NCBI GenBank assembly: GCA_913030835.1
Contig: CAJWDP010000015.1
Location: 1-62,518 of the forward strand
Source of the DNA: an uncultured Flavobacteriales bacterium
GTDB taxonomy: Bacteria > Bacteroidota > Bacteroidia > Flavobacteriales_D > Parvicellaceae
Direction of reading: 5' to 3'
DNA: 62,518 bases
This document shows, piece after piece, positions 8,720 to 16,671 of this stretch. Below the pieces are notes generated by a model, which ran no database searches, was not told the origin of the DNA, and saw only the letters and a list, made by a program, of their open reading frames with translations. The stretch's first letter is position 1. The number at the start of each line of letters is the position of its first letter. Position numbers and translations under genes: made by a program.

Positions 8720-9736
8720 ATGAAAGCAGCTGTTCTAACTGCAAAAGGAGATGCCAGTAAAGCATTCCAGATTAAAGAAGTTCCAAAACCGAGGCCAAAA
8801 GACCTTGAAGTCCTGATCGAAGTTGAAGCTTTCGGTTTAAATTTTGCTGATGTAATGGCCAGAAATGGCCTGTATCGGGATGCTCCTCCGATGCCCTCAA
8901 TTCTAGGATACGATGTTGTTGGAAAAGTAGTTGAGTCTGCAACTGAGCAATACAATCATCTGATCGGAAAGCGAGTAGTCGCCATGACCCGATTTGGAGG
9001 ATATGCTGAATATGCCGTTACAGATGCGAGGGCCTGTGCTGAAATCCCCGAGTCGATGTCTGCTGGTGTTGCCGCAGCGCTTGCAACTCAATACTGCACG
9101 GCCTATCGTGCCGCTTACGAAGCCATTAATCTATTTGATGGAGATCGCATTCTTGTTCATGCTGCAGCGGGAGGAGTGGGAACTGCACTTTGTCAGCTTG
9201 CAAAGCTTAAAGGGTGTTTCGTTTACGGAACAGCCAGTAGTGAAAAGAAGTTCGACTACATGCAATCCAATGGGGTTGATTATCCCATCAATTACTCGAA
9301 ATTCGATTATCGTTCAGTTATTGAACAGCAGGGACATAAGTTACAGGCAGCATTTAATTCCGTGGGAGGATCAACATTCAAAAAGGACTACGGACTACTC
9401 GAAAAAGGAGGTACTTCTGTGATTTACGGAGTAGCTGAACGCTCCGGAAAAAGTGGGGGTGGATTTGCAACTTTGCAACTTGCATGGAAATTTGGGATCA
9501 TGTCTCCGATTCAATTTCTCGTTGGATCAAATGGCGTGATTGGAATAAATATGCTACACATTGCAGATCATCAACCTCTGGTGATAAAACGATGTCTTGA
9601 AGCCGTGGTGCAGCTGACATCAACTGAACAACTAAATCCTCATGTGGGCGGAGTTTTCGATATTGGTGAAATCGGAAAGGCCCATGCTTTTTTAGAAAGC
9701 AGAACATCCATTGGAAAAATTGTAGTGGAATGGTAA
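8720..9736 (+). CDS. VAT1-like quinone oxidoreductase (MDR family)
   Basis: This zinc-free medium-chain dehydrogenase/reductase has 338 residues from the ATG at 8720 (a TTG two codons earlier is less likely). The N-terminal GroES-like domain contains VEAFGLNFADVMARNGLY and SILGYDVVGKV. The Rossmann domain has VHAAAGGVGTALCQLAK for NADPH binding. The GFATLQLAWKF insert and overall pattern resemble VAT-1/quinone oxidoreductase proteins. It probably reduces quinones or enones with NADPH in the cytosol; the physiological substrate cannot be read from the sequence. It starts eight bases after the YiiX-like gene and ends just before a strong bidirectional terminator. Confidence 0.88.
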   Translation: MKAAVLTAKGDASKAFQIKEVPKPRPKDLEVLIEVEAFGLNFADVMARNGLYRDAPPMPSILGYDVVGKVVESATEQYNHLIGKRVVAMTRFGGYAEYAVTDARACAEIPESMSAGVAAALATQYCTAYRAAYEAINLFDGDRILVHAAAGGVGTALCQLAKLKGCFVYGTASSEKKFDYMQSNGVDYPINYSKFDYRSVIEQQGHKLQAAFNSVGGSTFKKDYGLLEKGGTSVIYGVAERSGKSGGGFATLQLAWKFGIMSPIQFLVGSNGVIGINMLHIADHQPLVIKRCLEAVVQLTSTEQLNPHVGGVFDIGEIGKAHAFLESRTSIGKIVVEW

Positions 9737-9746
9737 CCTAAAAAAG

Positions 9747-9771
9747 AAAAGGCCCAATAACGGGCCTTTTT
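9747..9771. terminator. bidirectional rho-independent terminator
   Basis: A nine-base stem (AAAAGGCCC paired with GGGCCTTTT) has a six-base loop, a T run on the plus strand and an A run on the left that gives a T run on the minus strand. It lies between the convergent VAT1-like gene and hemD and should stop both transcripts. Confidence 0.9.
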
Positions 9772-9791
9772 CCTCTGTGTAATTCTTTTTC

Positions 9792-10541
9792 TTATCTCCC
9801 TTTTTTGCCGTCTTTCACGTATTTCTCAATTGCCATAGTCATGGAAGGAAATTCAGGCTGTGGCGCTCGCACATCAATTCTTAAGCCTGCTTTTTCTACA
9901 GCAGTAGCCGTCGTATTTCCATACACTGCAATCTTGGTTCCGTTTTGCTCAAACTTTGGGAAGTTTTTATACAAAGACTCTATACCCGAAGGGCTAAAGA
10001 AAACAAGCATGTCGTATTTCACGTCTTCCAAGTCGGAAAGATCGCTGCACACCGTTTTGTAAAGCGTAGCGTTCGTATAATCTAAGCCTAATTCATCCAA
10101 TTGTTGAGGGATGATCTTTCTTTGAATATCGGAACAAGGAACAAGAAATTTTTCCGTCTTGTGCTTTTTCAAAATGTCCGTCATATCCTTAATTGTCCGT
10201 TTACCATGAAATATTTTTCTTTTTCGGTAAACAACATACTTTTGGAGGTAGTATGCAACCGCTTCTGAAATGCAAAAATACTTCATGCTATCAGGTACAG
10301 TGTACCTCATTTCTTCAGCGATTCTAAAGTAGTGATCTACTGCATTTCTACTGGTCAAAATAATCCCTGTGTGATCGGCAAGATTTATTCTTTCTTTTCT
10401 GAATTCCTGACCTTCTATTCCCTCGACATGAATAAATGACCTGAAGTCAATTTTAAGTTTGTATTTGTCAGCGAGAGCAAAATAAGGCGACTTTTCGTTT
10501 TCTGGTCTTGGTTGAGAAACCAATATAGACTGTACACTCAT
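9792..10541 (-). CDS. hemD: uroporphyrinogen-III synthase, stand-alone
   Basis: HemD closes and isomerises hydroxymethylbilane to uroporphyrinogen III. The 249-residue protein shows the two-lobed pattern: SILVSQPRPENEKSPYF at the start, GIILTSRNAVDHYF in the first lobe, then LVFFSPSGIESLYKNF and IAVYGNTTATAVEKAGL near the end. It is downstream of a DUF4271 gene on the same strand, a pairing frequent in Bacteroidota. A second HemD domain is fused to HemC at 12697-14247, so this window encodes the activity twice. HemD sequences are very divergent, and the relative contribution of the two copies is unknown. Confidence 0.85.
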   Translation of the reverse strand: MSVQSILVSQPRPENEKSPYFALADKYKLKIDFRSFIHVEGIEGQEFRKERINLADHTGIILTSRNAVDHYFRIAEEMRYTVPDSMKYFCISEAVAYYLQKYVVYRKRKIFHGKRTIKDMTDILKKHKTEKFLVPCSDIQRKIIPQQLDELGLDYTNATLYKTVCSDLSDLEDVKYDMLVFFSPSGIESLYKNFPKFEQNGTKIAVYGNTTATAVEKAGLRIDVRAPQPEFPSMTMAIEKYVKDGKKGR

Positions 10542-10587
10542 CTACTATCCTTTTTTAAAAGTGATTCCTTTAATTCTAGTCTAGTTT

Positions 10588-11343
10588 TCAAATTCTTTCC
10601 GCAACTAATTTAACTGCAACAGTTAGCGGTAAAAATTCGAAGGCGCAAAGGTACAAAAATAAATATAAGATTGGAACAGACTCCCTTACAGATATGGCAA
10701 TTGTCTTAAACAAGCGGAACAGATAAAGCAAAATAATTGCAACAATTGCGGCATTGATTGCCGCTAATTTGTACTCGGATTCGATGTATGTTGCTGTTAC
10801 AATAAAAGGGAACAAAACGAGACCGAGATTTTGACAAAAAAGAACTACTGTATAAAGATACTCACTGGATCCTTTATCGGCACCAATTAAAAATTGTACC
10901 ACGCGAATCGCGATCAGTTTTACCACATAACAAGAGGAGACAAAAAGAGACACCTTAAGAAACCCATACTTTCCCAAATCCAAAGCCTCTTCAACACCAA
11001 ATATCTTAACCGAATAATGGCCAAATATTCCAATCATGATCAAAAAATTGAAAAGCAGCAAAATTGAAGCCGCGCTCATCATGAGGCGCTCATCCTTAAA
11101 CGGCTGAATGACTCCTTTCCCTTTGTAAAACGAAAGAATAAGAAATTGAAATTTTACATTTTGTCGAATTTTAGCAATGATGATCATTACCAAAGAAGAA
11201 ATAAGTAAAATAAACAGGACCGTATTTCTTTCCATTGATGATTTAACTCCAACCATTTCCCCGGAAATACCTAGAAGCACGCAATGAAATTCAGACCATA
11301 AGGCAGATATTAAATGGATATTTGAACAAGCATCATCGATCAT
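10588..11343 (-). CDS. DUF4271 integral membrane protein
   Basis: The protein is up to 251 residues with about six or seven membrane helices. Its C-terminal segment FKTIAISVRESVPILYLFLY followed by CAFEFLPLTVAVKL is typical of DUF4271 proteins. The first 29 residues from the ATG at 11343 are polar and unlike the family; starts at Met30 (ATG at 11256) or Met37 would fit the usual length of about 215-225 residues better, so the 5' boundary is uncertain. It precedes hemD by 46 bases and the two are probably co-transcribed. The function is unknown. Confidence 0.8.
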   Translation of the reverse strand: MIDDACSNIHLISALWSEFHCVLLGISGEMVGVKSSMERNTVLFILLISSLVMIIIAKIRQNVKFQFLILSFYKGKGVIQPFKDERLMMSAASILLLFNFLIMIGIFGHYSVKIFGVEEALDLGKYGFLKVSLFVSSCYVVKLIAIRVVQFLIGADKGSSEYLYTVVLFCQNLGLVLFPFIVTATYIESEYKLAAINAAIVAIILLYLFRLFKTIAISVRESVPILYLFLYLCAFEFLPLTVAVKLVAERI

Positions 11344-11398
11344 TCGCTAGTCAAGGTCTGAAAGTAAAATTGATCTGCACACATTGAAATACACAAAT

Positions 11399-11406
11399 CA
11401 AAAGTA
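11399..11406 (-). promoter_or_regulatory. putative -7 element for DUF4271-hemD
   Basis: Read on the minus strand this is TACTTTTG, a perfect fit to the Bacteroidota -7 consensus TAnnTTTG. No clear TTG is found at the expected 19-20 bases upstream. The distance to the longest DUF4271 start is 55 bases. Confidence 0.45.
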
Positions 11407-11478
11407 GGAAACAAGGTAGAAAAGACCACGAATGAATTCATACAGTTACAAACACTTACAACTAAACCACTTTTTGGC

Positions 11479-11486
11479 TACTTTTG
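11479..11486 (+). promoter_or_regulatory. putative -7 element for glutaryl-CoA dehydrogenase gene
   Basis: TACTTTTG matches the Bacteroidota -7 consensus and lies 20 bases before the ATG at 11507, implying a leader of about 10-15 bases. The -33 region is poor (TTACA-type). Confidence 0.5.
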
Positions 11487-11506
11487 CGCTGAAATAAACT
11501 AAACCA

Positions 11507-12685
11507 ATGAGTACAGACAGATTCGAAGCTCACGATTATTATCTAATGGATGAGCTCCTAACAGAAGAGCAAAAATTAATACGAGAAGCTGCGAGGGCTT
11601 GGGTAAAGAAAGAAGTAAGTCCAATCATAGAAGATTGTTTTGAGACCTGTAAATTTCCTGAGCATTTACTTCCCGGATTAGGGGAGATTGGGGCATTTGG
11701 CCCGTACATTCCCGTTGAATATGGTGGTGCGGGATTGGACCAAATTTCCTATGGACTGCTGATGCAAGAGCTTGAAAGATGTGATTCAGGTCTGCGTTCT
11801 ACAGCATCCGTTCAGAGCTCATTGGTTATGTACCCCATATGGAAATACGGTAACGAAGAGCAAAAAAATAAATACCTGCCCAAGCTGGCTACGGGAGAGT
11901 GGCTGGGCTGCTTCGGACTGACAGAGCCGGATTACGGGTCTAACCCGGGAGGTATGATCACCAACTTTAAAGACATGGGAGATCACTATCTTTTGAATGG
12001 ATCAAAAATGTGGATCTCAAACTCACCGATATCACAAGTAGCGGTGGTTTGGGCAAAAGATGAAGCAGGGCGAATTCATGGTTTGATCGTAGAAAAAGGA
12101 ATGGAAGGCTTTACTGCTCCTGAAATGCACGGCAAACACTCTCTAAGGGCATCCATCACGGGAGAATTGATTTTCGATAATGTAAAAGTTCCAAAAGAAA
12201 ATCTTTTGCCTGGTCGAAATGGACTGGGAGCTCCTTTATCTTGCCTGGACAGCGCTCGATATGGGATTGCCTGGGGCGCAATCGGGGCCGCTATGGATTG
12301 CTACGATTCTGCTTTGCGTTATTCGAAAGAAAGAATCCAATTCAGCAAACCCATTGGTAGCTTCCAGCTGATTCAGAAAAAATTAGCAGAAATGATCACT
12401 GAAATTACAAAAGCACAGTTGCTAACTCATCGACTTGGAACGTTGCGCGATGAGGGTCGTGCAACCACAGCTCAAATTTCAATGGCCAAAAGAAACAACG
12501 TTGAAATGGCGTTGAATATCGCAAGAGAGGCAAGGCAAGTGCATGGAGCAATGGGAATTACCAATGAATACAGTATCATGCGACATATGGCGAACCTGGA
12601 GTCGGTAATTACTTATGAGGGGACACATGATATCCACTTATTGATTACCGGGATGGACGTCACAGGAATCAGCGCATTTGCCTAA
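11507..12685 (+). CDS. gcdH: glutaryl-CoA dehydrogenase-like acyl-CoA dehydrogenase
   Basis: This FAD-dependent dehydrogenase of 392 residues follows the glutaryl-CoA dehydrogenase pattern rather than short- or medium-chain types: SVQSSLVMYPIWKYG, CFGLTEPDYGSNPGG, MWISNSPISQVAVVWAK and HGAMGITNEYSIMRH. The catalytic base is Glu371 in TYEGTHDIH. Such enzymes oxidise and decarboxylate glutaryl-CoA to crotonyl-CoA at the end of lysine and tryptophan breakdown, passing electrons to ETF. It is transcribed alone between two minus-strand haem operons. Other kynurenine-pathway enzymes occur at 46392 and 60030. A different short acyl-CoA substrate cannot be excluded from sequence alone. Confidence 0.88.
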   Translation: MSTDRFEAHDYYLMDELLTEEQKLIREAARAWVKKEVSPIIEDCFETCKFPEHLLPGLGEIGAFGPYIPVEYGGAGLDQISYGLLMQELERCDSGLRSTASVQSSLVMYPIWKYGNEEQKNKYLPKLATGEWLGCFGLTEPDYGSNPGGMITNFKDMGDHYLLNGSKMWISNSPISQVAVVWAKDEAGRIHGLIVEKGMEGFTAPEMHGKHSLRASITGELIFDNVKVPKENLLPGRNGLGAPLSCLDSARYGIAWGAIGAAMDCYDSALRYSKERIQFSKPIGSFQLIQKKLAEMITEITKAQLLTHRLGTLRDEGRATTAQISMAKRNNVEMALNIAREARQVHGAMGITNEYSIMRHMANLESVITYEGTHDIHLLITGMDVTGISAFA

Positions 12686-12696
12686 AGCAAATCGAA

Positions 12697-14247
12697 TTAC
12701 GTTTCAGAAGGGTCGTTAAACGTTTCTTCAACCATCGCTAACAAAGAGGGCCTTTTCGCCTGGATTGGGTTGAATCCCAACTCCTCTAATCGGCTCCGTG
12801 TTGAGGGACCAATAGCGACTACTTTTGATCGATCCGGAATCTCATTTGCATTCAAGAATGCATCAACATTGGACGGACTTGTAAACAAGTAATAATCCGA
12901 TTCCGGAATGGGTTTGCCTGCTGCTTTTGTTCGATAGGCAATGACATCAATTACTTGGTCCTGACGTAAATAGCTTTGAACCGTCTTTTTGCTCGAAGAG
13001 CTTACGGGAAAGCACACCTTTGCGCTGCCTATTTGTTTACTAAAACTCTTTCCAACTTCATTTGGGAAACCGGATCCAACAAAATCACAATTCCTGTATT
13101 TATTTACAATTTCAGCAGTAGCCTCACCAATTGCAGCATATTTACGATTTCCTGACGCATCAGCCTGCTCAAAATAGCTTATCGCACTATTGGCTGAGGA
13201 AAAAAATACCCAATCCGCTTGAGGAAAGCTTGATTTTATGTATTCAACTTCTATTTGTGCAACGGCGGTCAGAGTGCAGCCTTGATGACTACATAACCTT
13301 TGGATAAAATGGTCTTTGTGTAAATCACGACTTATAAAGATACGCTTAGGGCTGGACTTTTTTTTTAGAAGGTCCACCGCCTGTTGTGCTAGTGTTTCCT
13401 TCGTGCCGGAGATGCAAATTCTTTTGGGCATTTCCTCCCAGCTATTTGCATGTGACGCCCAAAGTCTGAATTGGTCGCCTTCCTTTTCGGCATAAACGCC
13501 AAGAGGAAGTTGACATCCGCCCTCGAATAGATTCAGCACCTTTCTCTCAATCTGAGTTGTTTCCAAAGATAAAACGTCCGATAATTGTTTCAGAAGATCT
13601 GCAAGAAGGTTGTCCCCTTCTCTGATCTGTAAAGCCAAAGCCCCTTGAGCAGGAGCAGGAATAAATTCGGCTGGATTTAGCTCAACAACATGCAGATCAT
13701 CCAGGTCTAAATTCAAGCGAGTTACACCCGCTTTTGCCAGCATAATTGCATCGTAATTACCCTGTCTTAATTTGGCAATTCTCGTTGGAACATTCCCGCG
13801 CAGATCTTTGAGTTTAATGTCGGGACGAAAAGCAAGCAGCTGGTTCTTCCTGCGAGCGGAGGAAGTGCCAACCGTTGCATTTTTCAGAATTCCAAATTTC
13901 TGACTTTGATCCACACTGGTTCTCCTCAAGATAAGCAGCTCGGATGGTGATTCTCTTTCGGGAACCGCAGCCACCATAAGACCTTTCGGCGATGCCGTTT
14001 CTAGGTCTTTATGGGAATGAACGGCAAGATCGATCTCCTTTGATAGTAATTGCTGCTCTATTTCTTTGGTGAAAAATCCTTTGCCTTCCAGTTTGTCAAA
14101 GCTGAGGTCCTGAATTCTATCGCCCTGAGTCTTAATAATTTTAATCTGCGCTTCAAACCCGAGTGTTTTCAGCTTGTTCTTTACGTGATTGGCTTGCCAA
14201 AGGGCAAGGTCACTACCTCTTGAACCAATAATAATGGGAGTATTCAT
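12697..14247 (-). CDS. hemCD: porphobilinogen deaminase / uroporphyrinogen-III synthase fusion
   Basis: This 516-residue fusion protein starts with HemC (residues 1 to about 300), which polymerises four porphobilinogens. Seen there are IGSRGSDLALWQA, AVHSHKDL with catalytic Asp81, TVGTSSARRKNQL, LRGNVPTRIAKL and the dipyrromethane-carrying Cys245 in EGGCQLPLG. From about residue 305 to the end is a HemD domain: PKRIFISRDLHKDH, WVFFSSANSAISYF, YYLFTSPSNVDAFL and KVVAIGPSTRSRLEELGF. A fused polypeptide would hand unstable hydroxymethylbilane directly to HemD. The gene begins immediately after the hemA stop with no gap, so it is in an operon with hemA. A second, separate hemD lies at 9792. Confidence 0.92.
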   Translation of the reverse strand: MNTPIIIGSRGSDLALWQANHVKNKLKTLGFEAQIKIIKTQGDRIQDLSFDKLEGKGFFTKEIEQQLLSKEIDLAVHSHKDLETASPKGLMVAAVPERESPSELLILRRTSVDQSQKFGILKNATVGTSSARRKNQLLAFRPDIKLKDLRGNVPTRIAKLRQGNYDAIMLAKAGVTRLNLDLDDLHVVELNPAEFIPAPAQGALALQIREGDNLLADLLKQLSDVLSLETTQIERKVLNLFEGGCQLPLGVYAEKEGDQFRLWASHANSWEEMPKRICISGTKETLAQQAVDLLKKKSSPKRIFISRDLHKDHFIQRLCSHQGCTLTAVAQIEVEYIKSSFPQADWVFFSSANSAISYFEQADASGNRKYAAIGEATAEIVNKYRNCDFVGSGFPNEVGKSFSKQIGSAKVCFPVSSSSKKTVQSYLRQDQVIDVIAYRTKAAGKPIPESDYYLFTSPSNVDAFLNANEIPDRSKVVAIGPSTRSRLEELGFNPIQAKRPSLLAMVEETFNDPSET

Positions 14248-15486
14248 TTACTCTTTGGTAAGTTGATCTTGCAGGAGAATGTCCTTTGCCAATTTCATGG
14301 GGCCAGCGATATACTTTTTTTCCATGTATTCTACCACTTTATCCAGGACTTTTTTGGAATCTTTATCTAGACCATCTAGTTCTTTAACGAATACTGTGTC
14401 GTATGCTCTTTCTCTTATATCCTTCACCAATTGAGGAACTTGGCTCATTGCCTTTTCAACCTGCCTTTCGCGAAATGTGTTACGAAAATCTTCAAGGTTG
14501 TTTTGGATGATCTTATCGCACACCACCAGTTCCTTCTCTCTTTCTTTCAGGTTGTTTTCGGCAATAGCTCTTAAGCCTTCTATTCCGATCATTGTCACCT
14601 TATGGTCATCGGCTATTCTACGATCAAAATCATTGGGAATTGCCAGATCAATAACCACTTTTCTTTCTTTGTCATCCCTGAGTAACTTGCTGTAAAGTTC
14701 AGGAGTGATGATGTAATGTGAAGACCCTGTGCAAGATACGATGATGTCAAATCCAGTGTCGTGCTGTTCCAAATCTGCCAACGACCTGTTTTCACAAGCC
14801 AGAGTTTGAGCCAGACCATCTGCATTTTTCATGGTTCTGTTGTACACAGTAAAATTAGTAAACCCATGCTTTTGCAAAAACTTACACATGTTCGTGCTCG
14901 TTTTACCGGCACCGATTACCAACACTTTAGCATCCAGCGGTATGTTCAAGTCCTTGATCTTTCTGTAAGCAAGGGAAACGACACTCACCGGCTTGGTTGC
15001 AACATTCGTTTCTGTGTACACCTGCTTTGCCGCTTCAATTGACTTTTCCACCAACAATCGGAGCGAATCACCTGTTAATCCAAATTTCTTCGAGTCTTCA
15101 AACGACTTTCGAACTTGCGTGATGATCTCCCTTTCTCCTAAGACCAATGAGTCAATGCTTGACGCAACTCTGAACAAATGGCTAACCGCGTCCATGCCTT
15201 CATGGTACTGTGCGTTTTGACAAACAAATTGCAGCTGAGTTTCATCCATGTTCGGATTGAACGCGTGAAAGAAATTAAGGAGGCAATCATCATCGACCTC
15301 AGAAGGCGAAGTGAAAATAAACTCTACTCTGTTGCATGTAGAAAGGTACATCAGCTCCTCAATGTCTGTTCTAGCCATGAGTGACTTCAGTCGTTTTTCT
15401 ACCTCACTATCCTCAAGGTGAAACTCACCAATCTTTTCTAAATCAACCGATTTATGCGTTAGCCCTATTATTTTGATTTCCTTCAA
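14248..15486 (-). CDS. hemA: glutamyl-tRNA reductase
   Basis: HemA reduces glutamyl-tRNA(Glu) to glutamate-1-semialdehyde with NADPH, the first step of C5 tetrapyrrole synthesis. The 412-residue protein has the catalytic Cys51 in the STCNR motif, the GLTHKSVDLEKIGEFHL start, LVLGEREIITQVRKSFE, the NADPH-binding VLVIGAGKTSTNMCKFL and a C-terminal dimerisation helix region. It is first in the operon with the hemC-hemD fusion. A TAnnTTTG element lies 23 bases upstream of the ATG. Confidence 0.96.
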   Translation of the reverse strand: MKEIKIIGLTHKSVDLEKIGEFHLEDSEVEKRLKSLMARTDIEELMYLSTCNRVEFIFTSPSEVDDDCLLNFFHAFNPNMDETQLQFVCQNAQYHEGMDAVSHLFRVASSIDSLVLGEREIITQVRKSFEDSKKFGLTGDSLRLLVEKSIEAAKQVYTETNVATKPVSVVSLAYRKIKDLNIPLDAKVLVIGAGKTSTNMCKFLQKHGFTNFTVYNRTMKNADGLAQTLACENRSLADLEQHDTGFDIIVSCTGSSHYIITPELYSKLLRDDKERKVVIDLAIPNDFDRRIADDHKVTMIGIEGLRAIAENNLKEREKELVVCDKIIQNNLEDFRNTFRERQVEKAMSQVPQLVKDIRERAYDTVFVKELDGLDKDSKKVLDKVVEYMEKKYIAGPMKLAKDILLQDQLTKE

Positions 15487-15509
15487 GTCCTGCTATGAAT
15501 TAGCTTGAG

Positions 15510-15517
15510 CAAATTTA
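15510..15517 (-). promoter_or_regulatory. putative -7 element for hemA operon
   Basis: The minus strand reads TAAATTTG, a perfect TAnnTTTG match, 23 bases before the hemA ATG. No convincing TTG is present at the standard -33 distance. Confidence 0.45.
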
Positions 15518-15657
15518 AATACCACACCAAACAGTATGTCACACAATTGTCATACTTAGTTCTGAAACGTATACCAAGTCAATTTAGATTAATGGGCCAA
15601 TTAAATTGTTATATTGGAGTTCAAATTAACTAGTTTACAAATCGAAAATTTAAAAGA

Positions 15658-15822
15658 ATGAAAAAGATTTTAATGCTGTTGACAATTTGCGGGGCTATAT
15701 CATTTACCATGGCTGCATGCGGTGGTGGAGAAAGCGCTGATGCGTCGGATGCAACTGAAGAAAGTGGAGAACACTCACATGACCACGAAGGGCATGAAGA
15801 AGGAGATGGGCATAGCCACTAA
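15658..15822 (+). CDS. tiny His-rich lipoprotein
   Basis: This 54-residue ORF starts with a typical signal sequence (MKKILMLLTICGAISFTMAA) and a lipobox cysteine at position 21 followed by three glycines. The mature part is acidic and ends in a histidine cluster, HSHDHEGHEEGDGHSH, with seven His in 16 residues. I infer a lipid-anchored envelope peptide able to bind Zn, Ni, Cu or similar ions; no family is recognised. It lies divergent from hemA and is followed after 19 bases by a strong terminator, so it forms its own short transcript. The initiation context is A-rich, as usual for Bacteroidota. Confidence 0.8.
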   Translation: MKKILMLLTICGAISFTMAACGGGESADASDATEESGEHSHDHEGHEEGDGHSH

Positions 15823-15841
15823 TTGAAATTAAATTCAAAGG

Positions 15842-15868
15842 AAAGGACCTTCAATAGGTCCTTTTTTT
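15842..15868. terminator. bidirectional terminator between small lipoprotein gene and sdhB
   Basis: Nine paired bases (AAAGGACCT with AGGTCCTTT) surround a five-base loop, followed by a run of T on the plus strand and flanked by A on the left. It ends the small lipoprotein transcript and, in reverse, the sdhCAB operon. The hairpin overlaps the last two bases of sdhB. Confidence 0.88.
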
Positions 15869-16634
15869 ATTCTTTGTGAATTTTTGCCTTCAAAAATTCT
15901 CGGTTCATCCGAGCTATATTTTCAAGGGAAATTCCTTTAGGGCATTCGACCTCACATGCCCCTGTATTCGTGCAATTTCCAAACCCTTCATCGTCCATCT
16001 GTTGTACCATATTTAGCACTCTTTCTTTTCCCTCTACCTGCCCCTGTGGCAATAAGGCAAACTGCGATACTTTTGCTGACACAAATAGCATAGCAGAAGC
16101 GTTCTTGCAGCTGGCAACACAGGCTCCACAACCAATACAAGTCGCTGCATCAAAAGCTTTATCAGCTTCTGCTTTTGGAATTGGAATTGCATTTGCATCC
16201 TGAGAATTTCCGGACGTGTTCACCGAGACAAACCCACCTGCCTGAATAATTCTGTCAAACGCACTTCGGTCGACAACTAAATCTTTAATCACCGGAAACG
16301 CTTTGGCCCGGAAAGGTTCCACGTAAATGGTGTCGCCATCTTTGAACTTTCGCATGTGCAGCTGACATGTTGTAACACCACGATCCGGTCCATGCGGCTC
16401 GCCGTTGATGTGCATCGAACAGCTTCCACAAATCCCTTCGCGGCAATCATGATCAAAAGCAACAGGTTCTTTTCCTTCTGAAATAAGTTGCTCGTTCAAT
16501 ACATCTAACATCTCCAGAAAAGACATATGCTCAGAAATGTCAGCTAACTTATATGTCTCTATCTTGCCTTTGGAATTGCCGTCCTTTTGACGCCATACCT
16601 TTAGTGTTAGATTCATGCCTGCCTGGTTTGACAT
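15867..16634 (-). CDS. sdhB: succinate dehydrogenase/fumarate reductase iron-sulfur subunit
   Basis: This electron-transfer subunit has 255 residues. The [2Fe-2S] ligands are Cys64, Cys69, Cys72 and Cys90 in [11 protein letters not shown]...TTC. The ferredoxin-like half carries [15 protein letters not shown] and [15 protein letters not shown] for the [4Fe-4S] and [3Fe-4S] clusters. It passes electrons between the flavoprotein SdhA and the membrane subunit SdhC. It is last in the sdhC-sdhA-sdhB operon, starting 37 bases after sdhA. The spacing of cysteines is that of the Bacteroidota/epsilon-type quinol:fumarate reductase group. Confidence 0.96.
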   Translation of the reverse strand: MSNQAGMNLTLKVWRQKDGNSKGKIETYKLADISEHMSFLEMLDVLNEQLISEGKEPVAFDHDCREGICGSCSMHINGEPHGPDRGVTTCQLHMRKFKDGDTIYVEPFRAKAFPVIKDLVVDRSAFDRIIQAGGFVSVNTSGNSQDANAIPIPKAEADKAFDAATCIGCGACVASCKNASAMLFVSAKVSQFALLPQGQVEGKERVLNMVQQMDDEGFGNCTNTGACEVECPKGISLENIARMNREFLKAKIHKE

Positions 16635-16671
16635 AGTTTTTGTTTTTAAATTTTTGCTCTTAACTGCACCA

